This document shows, piece by piece, positions 9,831 through 19,385 of a stretch of 20,020 nucleotides of DNA; within the stretch, counting starts at the first letter, position 1; each line of letters starts with the position of its first letter. The notes beneath the pieces were generated by a model. It was not told where the DNA came from. It was given only the letters and a program-made list of their open reading frames with translations, and ran no database searches. The position numbers and the translations under genes are program-made. Origin of the DNA: Magicicada cassinii (lineage: Eukaryota > Arthropoda > Insecta > Hemiptera > Cicadidae); NCBI GenBank assembly GCA_028571305.1, contig JAOXNS010677514.1, forward strand, positions 1 to 20,020, in the 5' to 3' direction.

Positions 9831-9915
9831 GGTAACAGGACTGAAGAAAGAAGCATACCAAAACAAGTAATAACTGATAAATATATGTAAAGATTTTTTG
9901 TAAACATAGCTTACT
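9831..9915 (+). repeat. Right part of the interrupted unclassified repeat
   Basis: The stretch 9843-9899 matches 16381-16437 with about six differences in 57 bases, including GAAACAAGTAATAACTGATAA-like sequence. Two differences are CG-to-CA changes (GCGTACCG in the right-hand copy, GCATACCA here), as expected for decay at methylated CpG. Together with 9139-9195 it forms one repeat copy split by the Harbinger-type insertion. Confidence 0.7.
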
Positions 9916-9929
9916 ACCATATGTTACAA

Positions 9930-10982
9930 TTAAAGAAACGCCTGCAGCTTTCGTTGACTTTGAGAAGGCCTTTGATAGAGTAGATAGAAATTTGTTGTGA
10001 CAGATAAAAAAAATTAGAAAACGTCGATACCCTCAACAACTTATAAGAACTATACAAGGTCTATATAACGGAACAAGAATAGCTTTTAAAAATAACTTTA
10101 GGATATCTCAACAAATATCTGTCATCAAGGTGTTAGACAAGGGTGCAGTATATCACCTACTCTTTAAAATTTATATGACGATCTGGTAAGGAAATGGAAA
10201 CATCTAGTGAACCCTGGGATTAAGTTATCACGAGACAGATATTTGAATGTGCTGTTGTTTGGTGACGACTGGCTTGTAGGTACTTCAAAAAACAGAGTGT
10301 GATTTGCAAAAGTCTGTTTTTAAGCTTCATCAGATTTGCAAACAATACAATATGAAAATCTCCACTAACAAACAGAGGTGATGACATTTCGAGGCAAGGA
10401 GCGGATAAGAACAAAAATAATGATTAGTGATAGAATTGTAGAACAGGTGAGTTACTTTAATTTGGGGGGAAATGATATTGGCTACGACAAGAACTATGAT
10501 ATTGCTGTTAAGTTAGGTAAGATACGGACGATCTGTGAGACAATAAACCGTATTTGTAGAAACAAGGTACTTCGAGATACAAAATTAAAGTTCTACAAAG
10601 TTAGCAGTACCTGTACTGTTCTATGGGTGTGAATTATGGGCAACAACCGTGAAACAAGACAATAAAATACAAACCTCGGAAACGGCTTTCTTAAGAGGAG
10701 TTGAAATGTGTTCTAAACGTGACCTTATAAAGAATGAAGCCGTAAGGGAAGAGTTACACGTTTTTAATTTGAATGAAAATTTAAAAGATTTCAAACAACG
10801 GTGGAAAGGACACTTAGAAAGAATGTCAGAATCCAGACTGGCCAAACAAGTCTGGAAATACAAACGTATAGGACACAGGTGTGTGGGTAGACCCAGGAAG
10901 AGATGGCGGGAGGATCTTTGAAGGCGGAACAGGCAGCACCTTGCCTATACTGTGTTGTGAAGATGATGATGATGATGATGAC
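9930..10982 (+). mobile_element. 5'-truncated LINE with RT motifs, RTE-like
   Basis: This is the longest LINE copy in the window. AFVDFEKAFDRVDRNLL at 9947 and onward is RT motif A with its catalytic Asp, followed by a stop. After a frameshift, GVRQGCSISPTL at 10129-10164 is the fingers/palm box. LLFGDDWLV around 10252-10278 is the catalytic box, with FGDD where YADD or FADD is usual, so both Asp residues remain. Further on come an RTKIMISDRIVEQVSYFNLG segment, LKFYKV, ETAFLRGVEM and GHRCVGRPRKRWREDL up to 10918. The 3' end is GATGATG...GATGAC at 10962-10982. Short tandem-repeat tails are typical of the RTE clade, which supports but does not prove that placement. The endonuclease domain and the start are missing, and several stops and shifts make it inactive. 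It aligns with the minus-strand copy at 7208-8015. Confidence 0.85.
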
Positions 10983-11212
10983 ATATTACTTCAAACAAAG
11001 AACATAGGCTTTCGCGGCCGGCTTTTGACTGTAAACAACTGCAGGGCAGTTAGGTTTAACCATAAATTAAATATTAAAATATTATGGTTTAGCCATGATA
11101 TTAAGATTAAATATTATAATATTTAAATAATATTGAATATTAAAATTATGGTTACTATCAAAAAGCTGGTCCACGACAGCAACCTCGCACCATAAACCTT
11201 AGGCTATATAAA

Positions 11213-11275
11213 GTTCTACAAATTCACAAAATTTTTTAAGACTGTCCAAAATTTACGAGGATGGTGACAGATATT
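11213..11275 (+). repeat. Third copy of the unclassified repeat (partial)
   Basis: GACTGTCCAAAATTTACGAGG and GGTGACAG here match GACTGTCCAAAATTTTGCAAGG and GGTGACAG at 16444-16475. The preceding ATTTTTT context also agrees. Similarity is lost outside this core. It shares only the 3' section of the repeat with the other copies. Confidence 0.6.
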
Positions 11276-11409
11276 AATTTTTGTCAAATTATTAAAGAGA
11301 TCGAATTCGTATTTTGAATAAAAGTGCTGTTATTTTAATGCTCCACATAGACGTTTATGGTTTCCTTCACAATGTTAACTTTCAATTTTAGCCCGCAATG
11401 CCCCTAAGT

Positions 11410-11815
11410 TAAAAGATTTTCAAAATAAACACTACATTCAGATTTGGGTTAACCCATTAGTCGTATACCCGATATGTATGACAACATTTCAAAATGTTGA
11501 CCTCTTTTTTGTGCTTTAGTTTCCGAAAATTTGGAATTTTCGATAAACGTTTATTCAAATTTTGGTTATAATTCTCTTTTACTTGATACCCGACATGGAC
11601 AATTTTTCAGAATTTTGCCCCTTCACATGTTTACCTCTCTCCCTTTATTTCTGAGGGTAGGCCTACTAATCTAAAAAACAATAGCAGACTGTGGGGTGAA
11701 ACTATAGACATGGATGCTAAGTTTTACTAAAATCGATAATGCATACAAATGTTATTGTGAGATACCCCCATATATATAAATGCAGCCCCCAAATAGATAG
11801 ACAGACAGATAGAAG
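11410..11815. repeat. AT-rich internally duplicated repeat
   Basis: A segment from about 11413 to 11515 is repeated in diverged form from about 11534 to 11627. Compare TTCAGATTTGGGTTA with TTCAAATTTTGGTTA, ATACCCGATATG with ATACCCGACATG, and TTTCAAAATGTTGACC with TTTCAGAATTTTGCCC. The period is about 120 bp. CGAAAATTTGGAATTTTCG near 11523-11541 is an 8-bp hairpin at the junction. The block ends in a GATA/GACA tract at about 11795-11812. I cannot name the family, though it has the look of a dispersed arthropod repeat with a tetranucleotide tail. Confidence 0.6.
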
Positions 11816-12655
11816 ACTAATGCCAATCGGTCGAGTTAAAATTGAGATCTAGCTTCTCTCCTTCAGTGAGTGCCGGCAGAATAAAATTAATTAGGAAGGC
11901 TATAAAAGACATTTAAAGACGGTAAATCGCGCTATTATTATAATAAATCGATGATTTCAATTTAAGGTGTATATCTTCAATTTAGAATAACCGTCCGACA
12001 TAGCCACAAGACATATTTAACAGAACATCAATATCAATAATTGTGTGCATCAATTAAGATGAAATTCGAACAAAAACAGTTACATATCTACAACTTGTGG
12101 CTTCCATAGAATTTTTTTCTTAGTCATACAAATTTTTTCTTCAAAATCGTACTGTTTTTCAACACCTTCGACGTTATTATTTCCAGAATAAAATTCTATA
12201 ATATATAACCATTAAAAATCTAAGTTACCAGGAGAATGGATACAGCATACTAGGTTCCTTTCATTCAAATTATTAACTATTAGTTTCGATCTTTGCAGCT
12301 GCTGGTATTTATTGTATGCTGCCAGAAGTCTGAATCTCAAATACTAATTAACCTACCATTTCGTGTATGTGTACCTAAATCTCTGTTTACACAAGCCGTG
12401 AATCGGTGGTGTCTTGGCTTGTCTTGTTATGTGCGGGGGGAGTCTCAGACGGTTATACGGCTCTTATTGTAGTTATTCAGTTAGCTTTACTTTTGAGTGG
12501 ACACAAATATATATTTGTGTAACTCGATACGCTTCCTCGCGGACAGGACTCGAGAACTTTAGAGGTCAGACCATTAAGGTGATCATAATGTCAAATTACA
12601 CTAATGAAATGATGATACGAATTTAGGATAGGCTATAGCAACTAAATGCGAAAAA
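11816..12655. other. Unassigned AT-rich DNA
   Basis: No element or gene remains were identified. A 70-codon frame at 12414-12626 lies in a locally GC-richer patch and has no known motif. Confidence 0.4.
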
Positions 12656-12657
12656 TT

Positions 12658-12694
12658 TGTGATCGTATTTTCCAACTAAAAAAATACGATCACA
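12658..12694. repeat. Perfect 14-bp hairpin
   Basis: TGTGATCGTATTTT at 12658-12671 and AAAATACGATCACA at 12681-12694 are exact reverse complements separated by a 9-base loop. It could be a tiny foldback sequence. There is no gene next to it. Confidence 0.9.
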
Positions 12695-12699
12695 TCGTA

Positions 12700-13190
12700 C
12701 GAGAGTGACTTGATCCATCTCCCGTTCATCCGCCCGCCAAAGAGATTGTTACATATGGCACTTAAGGTGAGGTTCTCATATTCCTGGAGTCATTTGGTTG
12801 TGTCATGGACAGGTGGACTATTGGACAAAAGGACAGACTATAGGAGTCCGAAGCGGCAGGACCTTCTCCCAAATAACTTAGCAACTGTATCAGATACAAT
12901 ACCGTATGTAGAGCATTTATGGAGATTACATTATCAGCCATGATCAAGCACAATCAGGTATCATTGTCCCAGTAGGTGAGACCAAGGTGACAAAACCTGC
13001 AGCGCCAGGCGATCCGCCAGCAGTAAAGAAAAAATCCTCCGTCCTCGTTCCAACGGAGTATAGCCGGTGCTCGTTCATAAGATCCGAAACACTGAAGAAT
13101 AGGTCGATCCCCGAGCCACGATGATGCAGTGTATGTCAAGAGCCAGAGGACCATCAACAATTGACTATAGGACTACAGGTCCTCCAGAGG
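12700..13190. other. GC-richer block, unassigned
   Basis: This roughly 490-bp interval is clearly richer in G and C than its flanks and has open frames on both strands (for example 12710-12943 plus, 12954-13160 minus). None shows a domain I recognise. It may be part of an uncharacterised mobile element or an old insertion from a different base-composition background. Confidence 0.4.
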
Positions 13191-13324
13191 ACGCCTCCGA
13201 CCAACTTACAAAATACGAAATCCTGTACTATTTATGTAAAAAATGAGGTGTTTTTGTGAATGGAGATGTGATTAATAATCACATTTACACGGCAACTACG
13301 AGCTGTAAGCGTCTACATAACTTA

Positions 13325-13765
13325 TTACTTAGCGAAGTTGAAACTTTTGTAAAGGACGCCTCGAAGTTAATATCAACAAGACATTAGTTTTATCAACAAT
13401 TTGTTTTATTGGTAAGCAGCATAATATTGTTAAAAACATAAAACTGGCGGTGTCTACTTAAATCACCTAAAATAATTGGAATAGATTACCTAAAGTGAAC
13501 GGCTTCAGACACTTAGGACGCCTCTTAAACGATCAGAAACAACACGACTGTGATTTAAACAAGAGAAAACTACTACCGGGTCACTTTAGAAAGATATGCA
13601 AAATACTTCGATTAAAAATCTTCCTTGTTTCTAAAAATTCGGGTGTTTCGTTACTATGACTTTTTGAATCATGGTGCACGGAAGAAAGCTTAGACTTTAA
13701 CAACACTGAAATTATGAAACTGAAACTCTTGGATTTCGTTGTCCATGACGTGTCCGTTACTTATA
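13325..13765 (+). mobile_element. Decayed LINE, post-catalytic region
   Basis: In plus-strand frames the sequence reads EVETFVKDASK and then, after a one-base shift, NINKTLVL. This fits the 'A..vGL.iN..KT' segment that follows the YADD box in F52C9.6-like LINEs. From about 13496, VNGFRHLGRLLNDQKQHDCD matches 'v..FkYLGslit.dg.c..eI'. FRKICKILRLKIFLVSKNS follows ('f.klrkil..r.iSl.tK'), then LFESWCTEESL ('LYGcEtWtl.k.d') and EIMKLKLLDF. Stops and shifts interrupt it. The spacing and order of these motifs are as in the family. It differs in detail from the copy at 9930-10982, so it is probably another subfamily. Confidence 0.65.
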
Positions 13766-13769
13766 TTTT

Positions 13770-14030
13770 TTTATATTTTATTAAATTTATTTATTTATTT
13801 TATTATATTAATTATATTTAAAAACAGAAACCTTAGAAAATTGCTATTATAGGAGATGTTAAAAATAACAAGTAAAAGAAATTCGTAATGTCGAAGTTTT
13901 GTTAATTTTTAATAAGAATCATGGAATCTAAACGTCATAAATCAAAGAGAAATTAAAATTCTCATTTAATACAGAACACCATAGAAGGTAAAATAGAAGG
14001 TTGAAGTACACGCGTGCAACAGACAGGTTA
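13770..14030. other. Very AT-rich stretch
   Basis: ATTTATTTA-like low-complexity sequence lies near 13765-13820, with plain AT-rich DNA after it. Nothing else was identified. Confidence 0.5.
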
Positions 14031-14032
14031 AG

Positions 14033-14082
14033 CTATTCTATACGTAAGAAGAATACGTATAGAATGAATACGTATAGAATAG
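14033..14082. repeat. Tandem and inverted TACGTA repeat cluster
   Basis: GAATACGTATAGAAT is perfectly tandemly duplicated at 14051-14065 and 14066-14080. CTATTCTATACGTA at 14033-14046 is the exact reverse complement of TACGTATAGAATAG at 14069-14082. A further partial unit, GTATACGTATGAAT, follows to about 14095. Confidence 0.85.
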
Positions 14083-14095
14083 TATACGTATGAAT

Positions 14096-15000
14096 GGATT
14101 TCACCCATTATTGCCAGCTGTCATTGTTCATTAATTACTTCTTGAAACTGTCTTCCGAATTAAACAGCCGCATTAGGGGTGTCATTTCCTAAAATAAAAT
14201 TCCACATTCGTAGCGTAGTACAGCCTACTTACTGTACATAACACACAAGGTTAAAGACCCCTCTTCAATTTATAAGGGTTGGAATGACAAGGGTCTCGTG
14301 CCATTACCCCCATATTTTATGAAACTACCCTTCCTCTTTTGTAAATGTTTACTCAATCTTCCGGGTGCATTGACTTTCAGTCTTCATAATTGCTGGCTAC
14401 TCTGTTTGTATACAACAACAATGTTCGTGTGTTTTTATGCGGAAGTTGTGTAGTCTCTACCTAAGCATTATGGTTTGGTTAACTGCCTGTTTATTATAAC
14501 ATTATTTTTTGTAACTAAAGCAGTTCCGTCTGAGGGTAATAGAAGGAGAGCAAAAACTTGTGTGTTGCATTGAAGAGACATTACAAAAGTGAGAGAAGTT
14601 TTTCTTTCCTATTTAATGTGTATACCGATCACTTTTTATAACCAAAGGTTTGTACAGCAAAAGTGAGTGCAGCGAACCTTCTGATTTTTTTTTCAGTTGT
14701 CTTCTTTCTATTTTATTATTTTCGACGTATGAGTTTAGTGAACTCAAAATGTTAACAGGCTTAGTGCGTGCAATTGAAAATAATGCAAACTGCCTATTGA
14801 CAAAAAAAGGTAAACAAAAGTCTTTTGTAATTCTCTAGTGTTTCCTAAACACACACATACACTTTCTCTTGCTACCTCAATCCTGGGACTAATGACCATA
14901 TTCTGCAGATATAAACGCTTTCTGTTGAAAACTGCAATGTATCGCAGCCCTTCAAAACTATTTCCACAGCAATTTAATTTAGTGATCTCTTCCTTGAACT
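14096..15000. other. Unassigned intergenic DNA
   Basis: No recognisable element or gene was found. A 62-codon frame at 14650-14838 has no known domain. Confidence 0.4.
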
Positions 15001-15009
15001 TTCTCTAGT

Positions 15010-15345
15010 ACTTCTTCCTTACTCATTCCCTCTAGTATCGTGGTGATACATCTTCTTCTTCTCCTCCTTCGGGCTTTCGAGCTTACTATCCGCTAAGCGC
15101 TCCTGGTCGACCACCCCTCCATTGGTTTTCCAAGGACAGATCATAAACAGAAATTTGTTCTGGTATCCTCTCCTCCATGCTTTCTGTTTACATGGTCTGT
15201 GCAATCCTTTCTACATTGCTTAGGTTATATATTCCACGCATGTCCCTCCATAGCCTATCCCTCGGTGATCCTCCCACTATTGTTCCTACCCTGTATTCGG
15301 CTGTGAGTCCTTCCATTCAGCGTCCACATTCACTGCCTTAAAGGC
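15010..15345 (-). mobile_element. Possible LINE tail, weak
   Basis: The minus strand reads GGSPRDRLWRDMRGIYNLSN and then VERIAQTM near 15280-15195. This recalls the end of several insect LINE proteins ('GRPrdRW.DDlrri.g..W.r.AqdR..W'). The rest of the stretch, including a 61-codon frame at 15019-15204 with a KEEKKK run, fits no family I recognise. The resemblance is short and could be chance. Confidence 0.3.
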
Positions 15346-15784
15346 CGCGGTGTGACATTGCCTTAACTTTTTAAAATTGAAATAGAGACTCTCTTCTAAC
15401 ATTTCTCCTCAACACTTTTCTTATCGTCCCACATTCTTCCATTCATTAAGGTTCTATTACCTTATAAGATTTCAAAATTCATTGTACCTTGATACACCTT
15501 CAGGTCCATTTTCTTCGTGTAGGTAGTTCTGATGGATGGCAGAGTTGGGAATACTATTTCTTTTAATCTTATTTTTTGATGTACTGTTGAATACTAATAG
15601 ATATTGATTTATGCAAAAGCAATATAAAAATCAGAAAACTTACTCGAGGCATTTCTGAAAATCAAGAGATATAAGTTATTTAATTTTACACTTTTGGTCT
15701 TTGTAAACACGTTGTCAGAAAACATGTGCAGTCTCTTGCAAGTACCACGTATCATATTCTGTACGTATTACACATCGTATAAGC

Positions 15785-16085
15785 TGAATATTATAGTCAT
15801 CATAATCTTCTTAACGGTTTTAGACTTTAGCGGCCTGTTCCTATTCCACAGTTCACCTTTTCTTAGGTCTACCAACTTTTCTTCTGCCTCTACGGTTGTA
15901 TCTTCGGTATACTACTTTCTTCCATTCTATTGATGTGTTCAATTCATTTTCTTCTGTATTCTTTAATCTTTCCATTAACTGCAAAAATATCTAAATTACT
16001 TCTTATCTCTTCATTTATCTCTTTATATGATCTCGTCTATTACTCCTTTTAACTGATCTCAGAAATTGAATCAGTATAGTACTTC
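15785..16085 (-). mobile_element. LINE 3' end, RTE-like
   Basis: On the minus strand from about 16075 the sequence reads FLRSVKRSNRRDHIKR ('FLRsVkGctRrDrIrN'), then, with shifts, NLDIFAVNGKIKEYRRK ('eLgIfnindKIkeYRq'). HINRMEESSIPKIQP follows ('HieRMdenRiPk'), then KKVGRPKKR near 15860 and EQAAK. A GATGA-type tail occurs near 15795. The order matches the C-terminus of an RTE-like LINE. Two or more frame changes and stops show that it is dead. The polymerase part is missing. Confidence 0.7.
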
Positions 16086-16287
16086 GGTTATATAAACAAC
16101 GAGGTCAAAATATAAAACGTTTATTTAATTTGCTTTAATAAATGAATGACCTGACGACTTGACCTACCAATTTTTTCAATGAGGTTGCAAGAAGAAAGAA
16201 GACGATGTGTTTAAACAATTATGTTAAATTAATATCAAATTATTTTGTAGAAATTTGAATTAAGCTGTTATATTCCCTAATTTGAAT

Positions 16288-16480
16288 CCCACTGATGCGA
16301 GATAAAATAATTAACTAACAGTTGCTTTGATGCCAATTGGTAACTGTTTAAATGAGGCAGCTATATGCATACACAAGATCGTAGAAAGAAGCGTACCGAA
16401 ACAAGTAATAACTGATAAAAATTTGTACAGATTTTTTCTGACGACTGTCCAAAATTTTGCAAGGAGTGGTGACAGGACGG
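16288..16480 (+). repeat. Uninterrupted copy of the unclassified repeat
   Basis: This copy matches the two halves flanking the Harbinger-type element (9139-9195 and 9831-9899) and the core at 11213-11275. An open frame of 79 codons runs through it (16327-16566), including ERSVPKQVITDKNLYRFF. The other copies do not keep that frame cleanly, so coding is doubtful. AGGACGGACG is duplicated at 16473-16482 and 16505-16514, around a GTTATCCCA pair. It could be a SINE, a MITE or part of a larger element. Confidence 0.6.
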
Positions 16481-16519
16481 ACGTTGTTATCCCAGTTGTT
16501 ATCCCAGGACGGACGCTCG

Positions 16520-18080
16520 TGCAGTCCGCTAAAACACGAGCGACAAGAAATTTTGTTGAAAGTTGACGAACGTTTTAAATTGTGTACATAAACTGACTGA
16601 ACCTCGCTAAACCTTTTGTTATCAACTAGTAATACTCTATTCATTGTGGCTCGTGAAAAGACGCGTCGTTATGACAAACACAGCACATCTGATACGCAGC
16701 TGATCATACCCGACGTTGTAGGCCTGTATGGGTATCGTGTCGACACTCCACTTGTATGTAATACGTTGCTGTTAACATAAAACACCGCTAAATTAATTAA
16801 AATACGGAGTTTAATTAAATGCTAGTTAGCATAACACGTTTGACTTATCAACGTCCTACAACTGCCTGCAATTCTTCTTGGAATATTACTTTTTCATTAC
16901 TTTTAGTTACAAAATCCTTCAACTAACAGATGAATAAAATGTATTTGTCAGTAAGATTTTCACGAAGTCAAATAAGTATCATGAGGCGACATCGTCTTGC
17001 CTTAATTACTACTCATCAGCAGTCCTTAATAGAGCATGCGCTTCTCGGCGTACACTCTTTTTCATTTGAATACGTTATAAATGGCACAATAAAACTGTCG
17101 GTTTATTACAGGCAGTGAGCTTATGACTTCAAGAAACACGGTTTCAGTTGAGTCGTTATTTATTCGTGCTCCATTAGCTAACCAAGTACCAGCAGTAATT
17201 AACTTCTTTCATCAAGGATTTTGTTATCAGTCTTTTATTTACTCATTTCTTGTTTTTCGTGTTTTCATTTTACGAACGTTAATTGCAATTAAACTCTCTT
17301 ATTCTGCAGCAACTCTTCTGCATTCCTTAACCTCTTGATTTGATGTTGTAAAATTCCACAGCCATATTAATCTGATCTTAAAAGCGATTATGAAATGCTA
17401 CGTTTTAAATCTTCTTCTTTTTCCTACTGTTCACTAGGTTTATGTTGTCTCGGTCACGAATCATTTATTCACTGTTTACAGCGATGTCCTTGGTCTCTTT
17501 TATTTACAGCTTTATTTACCAAAAGGTTCTTTCCAAGGTACTTCTGTTGTTTCATTTTCTTTACTGTTACGTGACAGCGATTTTTGGACCAGTGGAATTA
17601 GACTGAACACCACAGATAGTGTTACAATTACAAGTTGTATTAAACGTGTGTATCGAATTTACCGTTTGCTTAATTCGGCATTTTTTCTACACGCTGCAAT
17701 TATCCCATGTAAAGTCACAGTCAGCAAAATCATTGAAGTCGTTATTTCGACTAATTCTTTAAATAAAATTTATATCACTATTTAGAATCACAATGGAGTC
17801 GCCTTAAAATAACTCGTTAGCCTACTGCTTCATCTGTGTTTACAATGGGAGCATCCCGTATCACATATGACGCGTGAAACAATAATATGTTGGCAGCAGC
17901 AGTGCAGAATGTGGCTAAGCCTCGTATTTCTGTATCAGTTTCAAATATGCCCTTCAATTTCTGTTTCTCAAGTATTCTCTATTTTCTCAACTTGCTTAAG
18001 TATTCGTATGATACAAATTGTTTGCATGTTCGATGTTTAGGTCAATTAGGTTTTCTGTCAGATAGTTATTTCTGACAGTC
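16520..18080. other. Unassigned AT-rich DNA
   Basis: There are no domain-bearing frames. CTGTCAGA at 18055-18062 and TCTGACAG at 18071-18078 form an 8-bp hairpin near its right end. Confidence 0.4.
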
Positions 18081-18084
18081 AGAC

Positions 18085-18640
18085 AAAAGATGGACGGGAC
18101 GTTTTGTGACTTGGTTTGTGTGCGTTGTCCGGGCCGGAGTTGATGAACGTCAGTTTCAAACGGTGCAGCGCGGTCGTTTGCTCGGCAAAACAACTTAAAA
18201 TCCGGACCTTCTATACGCGATTGGCGTGTATGAGGAGATCTCGGAATTTTGCTTCAGCCTATCTCCACGGCGGAGACGCGAGCTTAGAGAAGCACTGGTA
18301 TGGTCAGTAGGCTCGACTGCCCGTAGACAAGTCGGCCGTAACGATGGGTTGCGACGCCAGGGTGGATGGCTCCTGCAATTAGGCACTTGCATGTGTCGCA
18401 TCTTCCATGGCCGAGGTTTCAGCCCAGCCGAGACGACAAAGCAGGTGCTACTGTAGGGAGTAAAATAAACTCTGTATATGACTTCTTCGGTGACGCCTAA
18501 GGGAGATGCTGGATTGCGCCAGACAGGATTCAATGATGCTCAGGAAGATGGTGGGTAGTTCTGTGGGATCCTTTTGACGCTTAAGGGAGATCGTCTAGTA
18601 ACGCCCGAGGGCGTCTGTGCGTACTGGGGGGGGGGGTATT
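18085..18640. other. CpG-rich island, unassigned
   Basis: About 550 bp contain many CG dinucleotides and a much higher GC content than the window. Overlapping open frames run on both strands (18195-18533 minus, 112 codons; 18226-18456 plus) without recognisable domains. A direct repeat TGACGC(C/T)TAAGGGAGAT occurs at 18491-18506 and 18575-18591. AAATAAAC near 18463 could be a polyadenylation-like signal. It may be part of a repeat or a host promoter/CpG island, and nothing in the sequence decides between them. A G-run lies at about 18627-18636. Confidence 0.45.
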
Positions 18641-18814
18641 ATCCATACTGTCCAGTTGAGGAAGTGCTGGAAGGAGGATCCGTCGGCCTTTGCGAACAAT
18701 TAGTCGCCAGATATCAAGCAAAGATCTCCAGATCTCCAGGGTAGGAACTGGAAGGTCTAAAATTATTTGTTTGACTCCAACACGTCCTTCTTCTTTTACT
18801 ACCGAGATGTGTTG

Positions 18815-19385
18815 TATCGGGGAGATACAACAACCTTGTCTAACTCCTTTATTTGTCTCAACTGGCACTGTCAATCTTTTTCCCGTATCAATGACAACAG
18901 AGGTGTTCTGATACAGACTTCTAATCACCTTGACAATATGCAAAGGAAAATCTCTTCTGATCATAATCTTCCACAAGACATCCCTATCCAGATTGTCAAA
19001 TACCTTATGGAAGTCAATAAAAGCAACATGAAATTCTAAATTAAATACCCGTATCTTGTCAATCTCCTGCTTAATACAAAAATGTCATCGATGCAGAGCA
19101 ACCCTTCCTGAAGCCCATCTATTCTTCGCCAATAATATTCTCTGCTATAACCCTGACTGTATTATTGATTATCCGAGAATATTCGGTTATATATCTTATA
19201 ACCTTTCCCCTCCTGAGATCTTATCCTCATACCACAAATTTTGTTTTAGGTTTTCCAGGTTTTACTGTAAAACATCACGTAGTCTTCCACATATTTGCTA
19301 CACTGAAGATTATTTTTTGTTCCGAGATATAGGCTACATCAACTTTTGCTGTTTTCAATACCCTGGCCAATTCAATATTTTAATA
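18815..19385 (-). mobile_element. LINE with endonuclease start and RT palm
   Basis: On the minus strand the sequence from about 19380 reads ELARVLKTAKVDVAYISEQK, which fits the start of an APE-type endonuclease ('la..lk...idIa.isEtK'). SKYVEDYVMFYSKTW then fits 'kgs.eien.vlfYSG'. Most of the endonuclease is deleted, and it jumps to AENIIGEE followed by MGFRKGCS ('iaeniigeeQcGFRkGrS'). Next come VAFIDFHKVFDNLDRDVLW (RT motif A, 18981-19022) and GVRQGCCISPI at 18815-18847. The catalytic YADD region is missing. Immediately after that point the sequence becomes unrelated. GTTGTATC...GATACAAC at the break is an 8-bp inverted repeat. The lineage is RTE-like as for the other copies, by motif pattern. 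Confidence 0.75.

Noticed and set aside
3231-11668. Recurrent palindrome TAGGCCTA (3232, about 8079 and about 11659)
   Set aside because: It is short and widely scattered, with no shared flanking sequence. It may reflect a genome-wide word bias and not a site.
16348-16644. 98-codon minus-strand frame over the unclassified repeat
   Set aside because: It overlaps a plus-strand frame, has no known domain and is not kept in the other copies.
18085-18640. Possible solo terminal repeat of a retroelement
   Set aside because: There is an AATAAA-like signal and a direct repeat, but no convincing paired ends or target duplication, so it was left unassigned.
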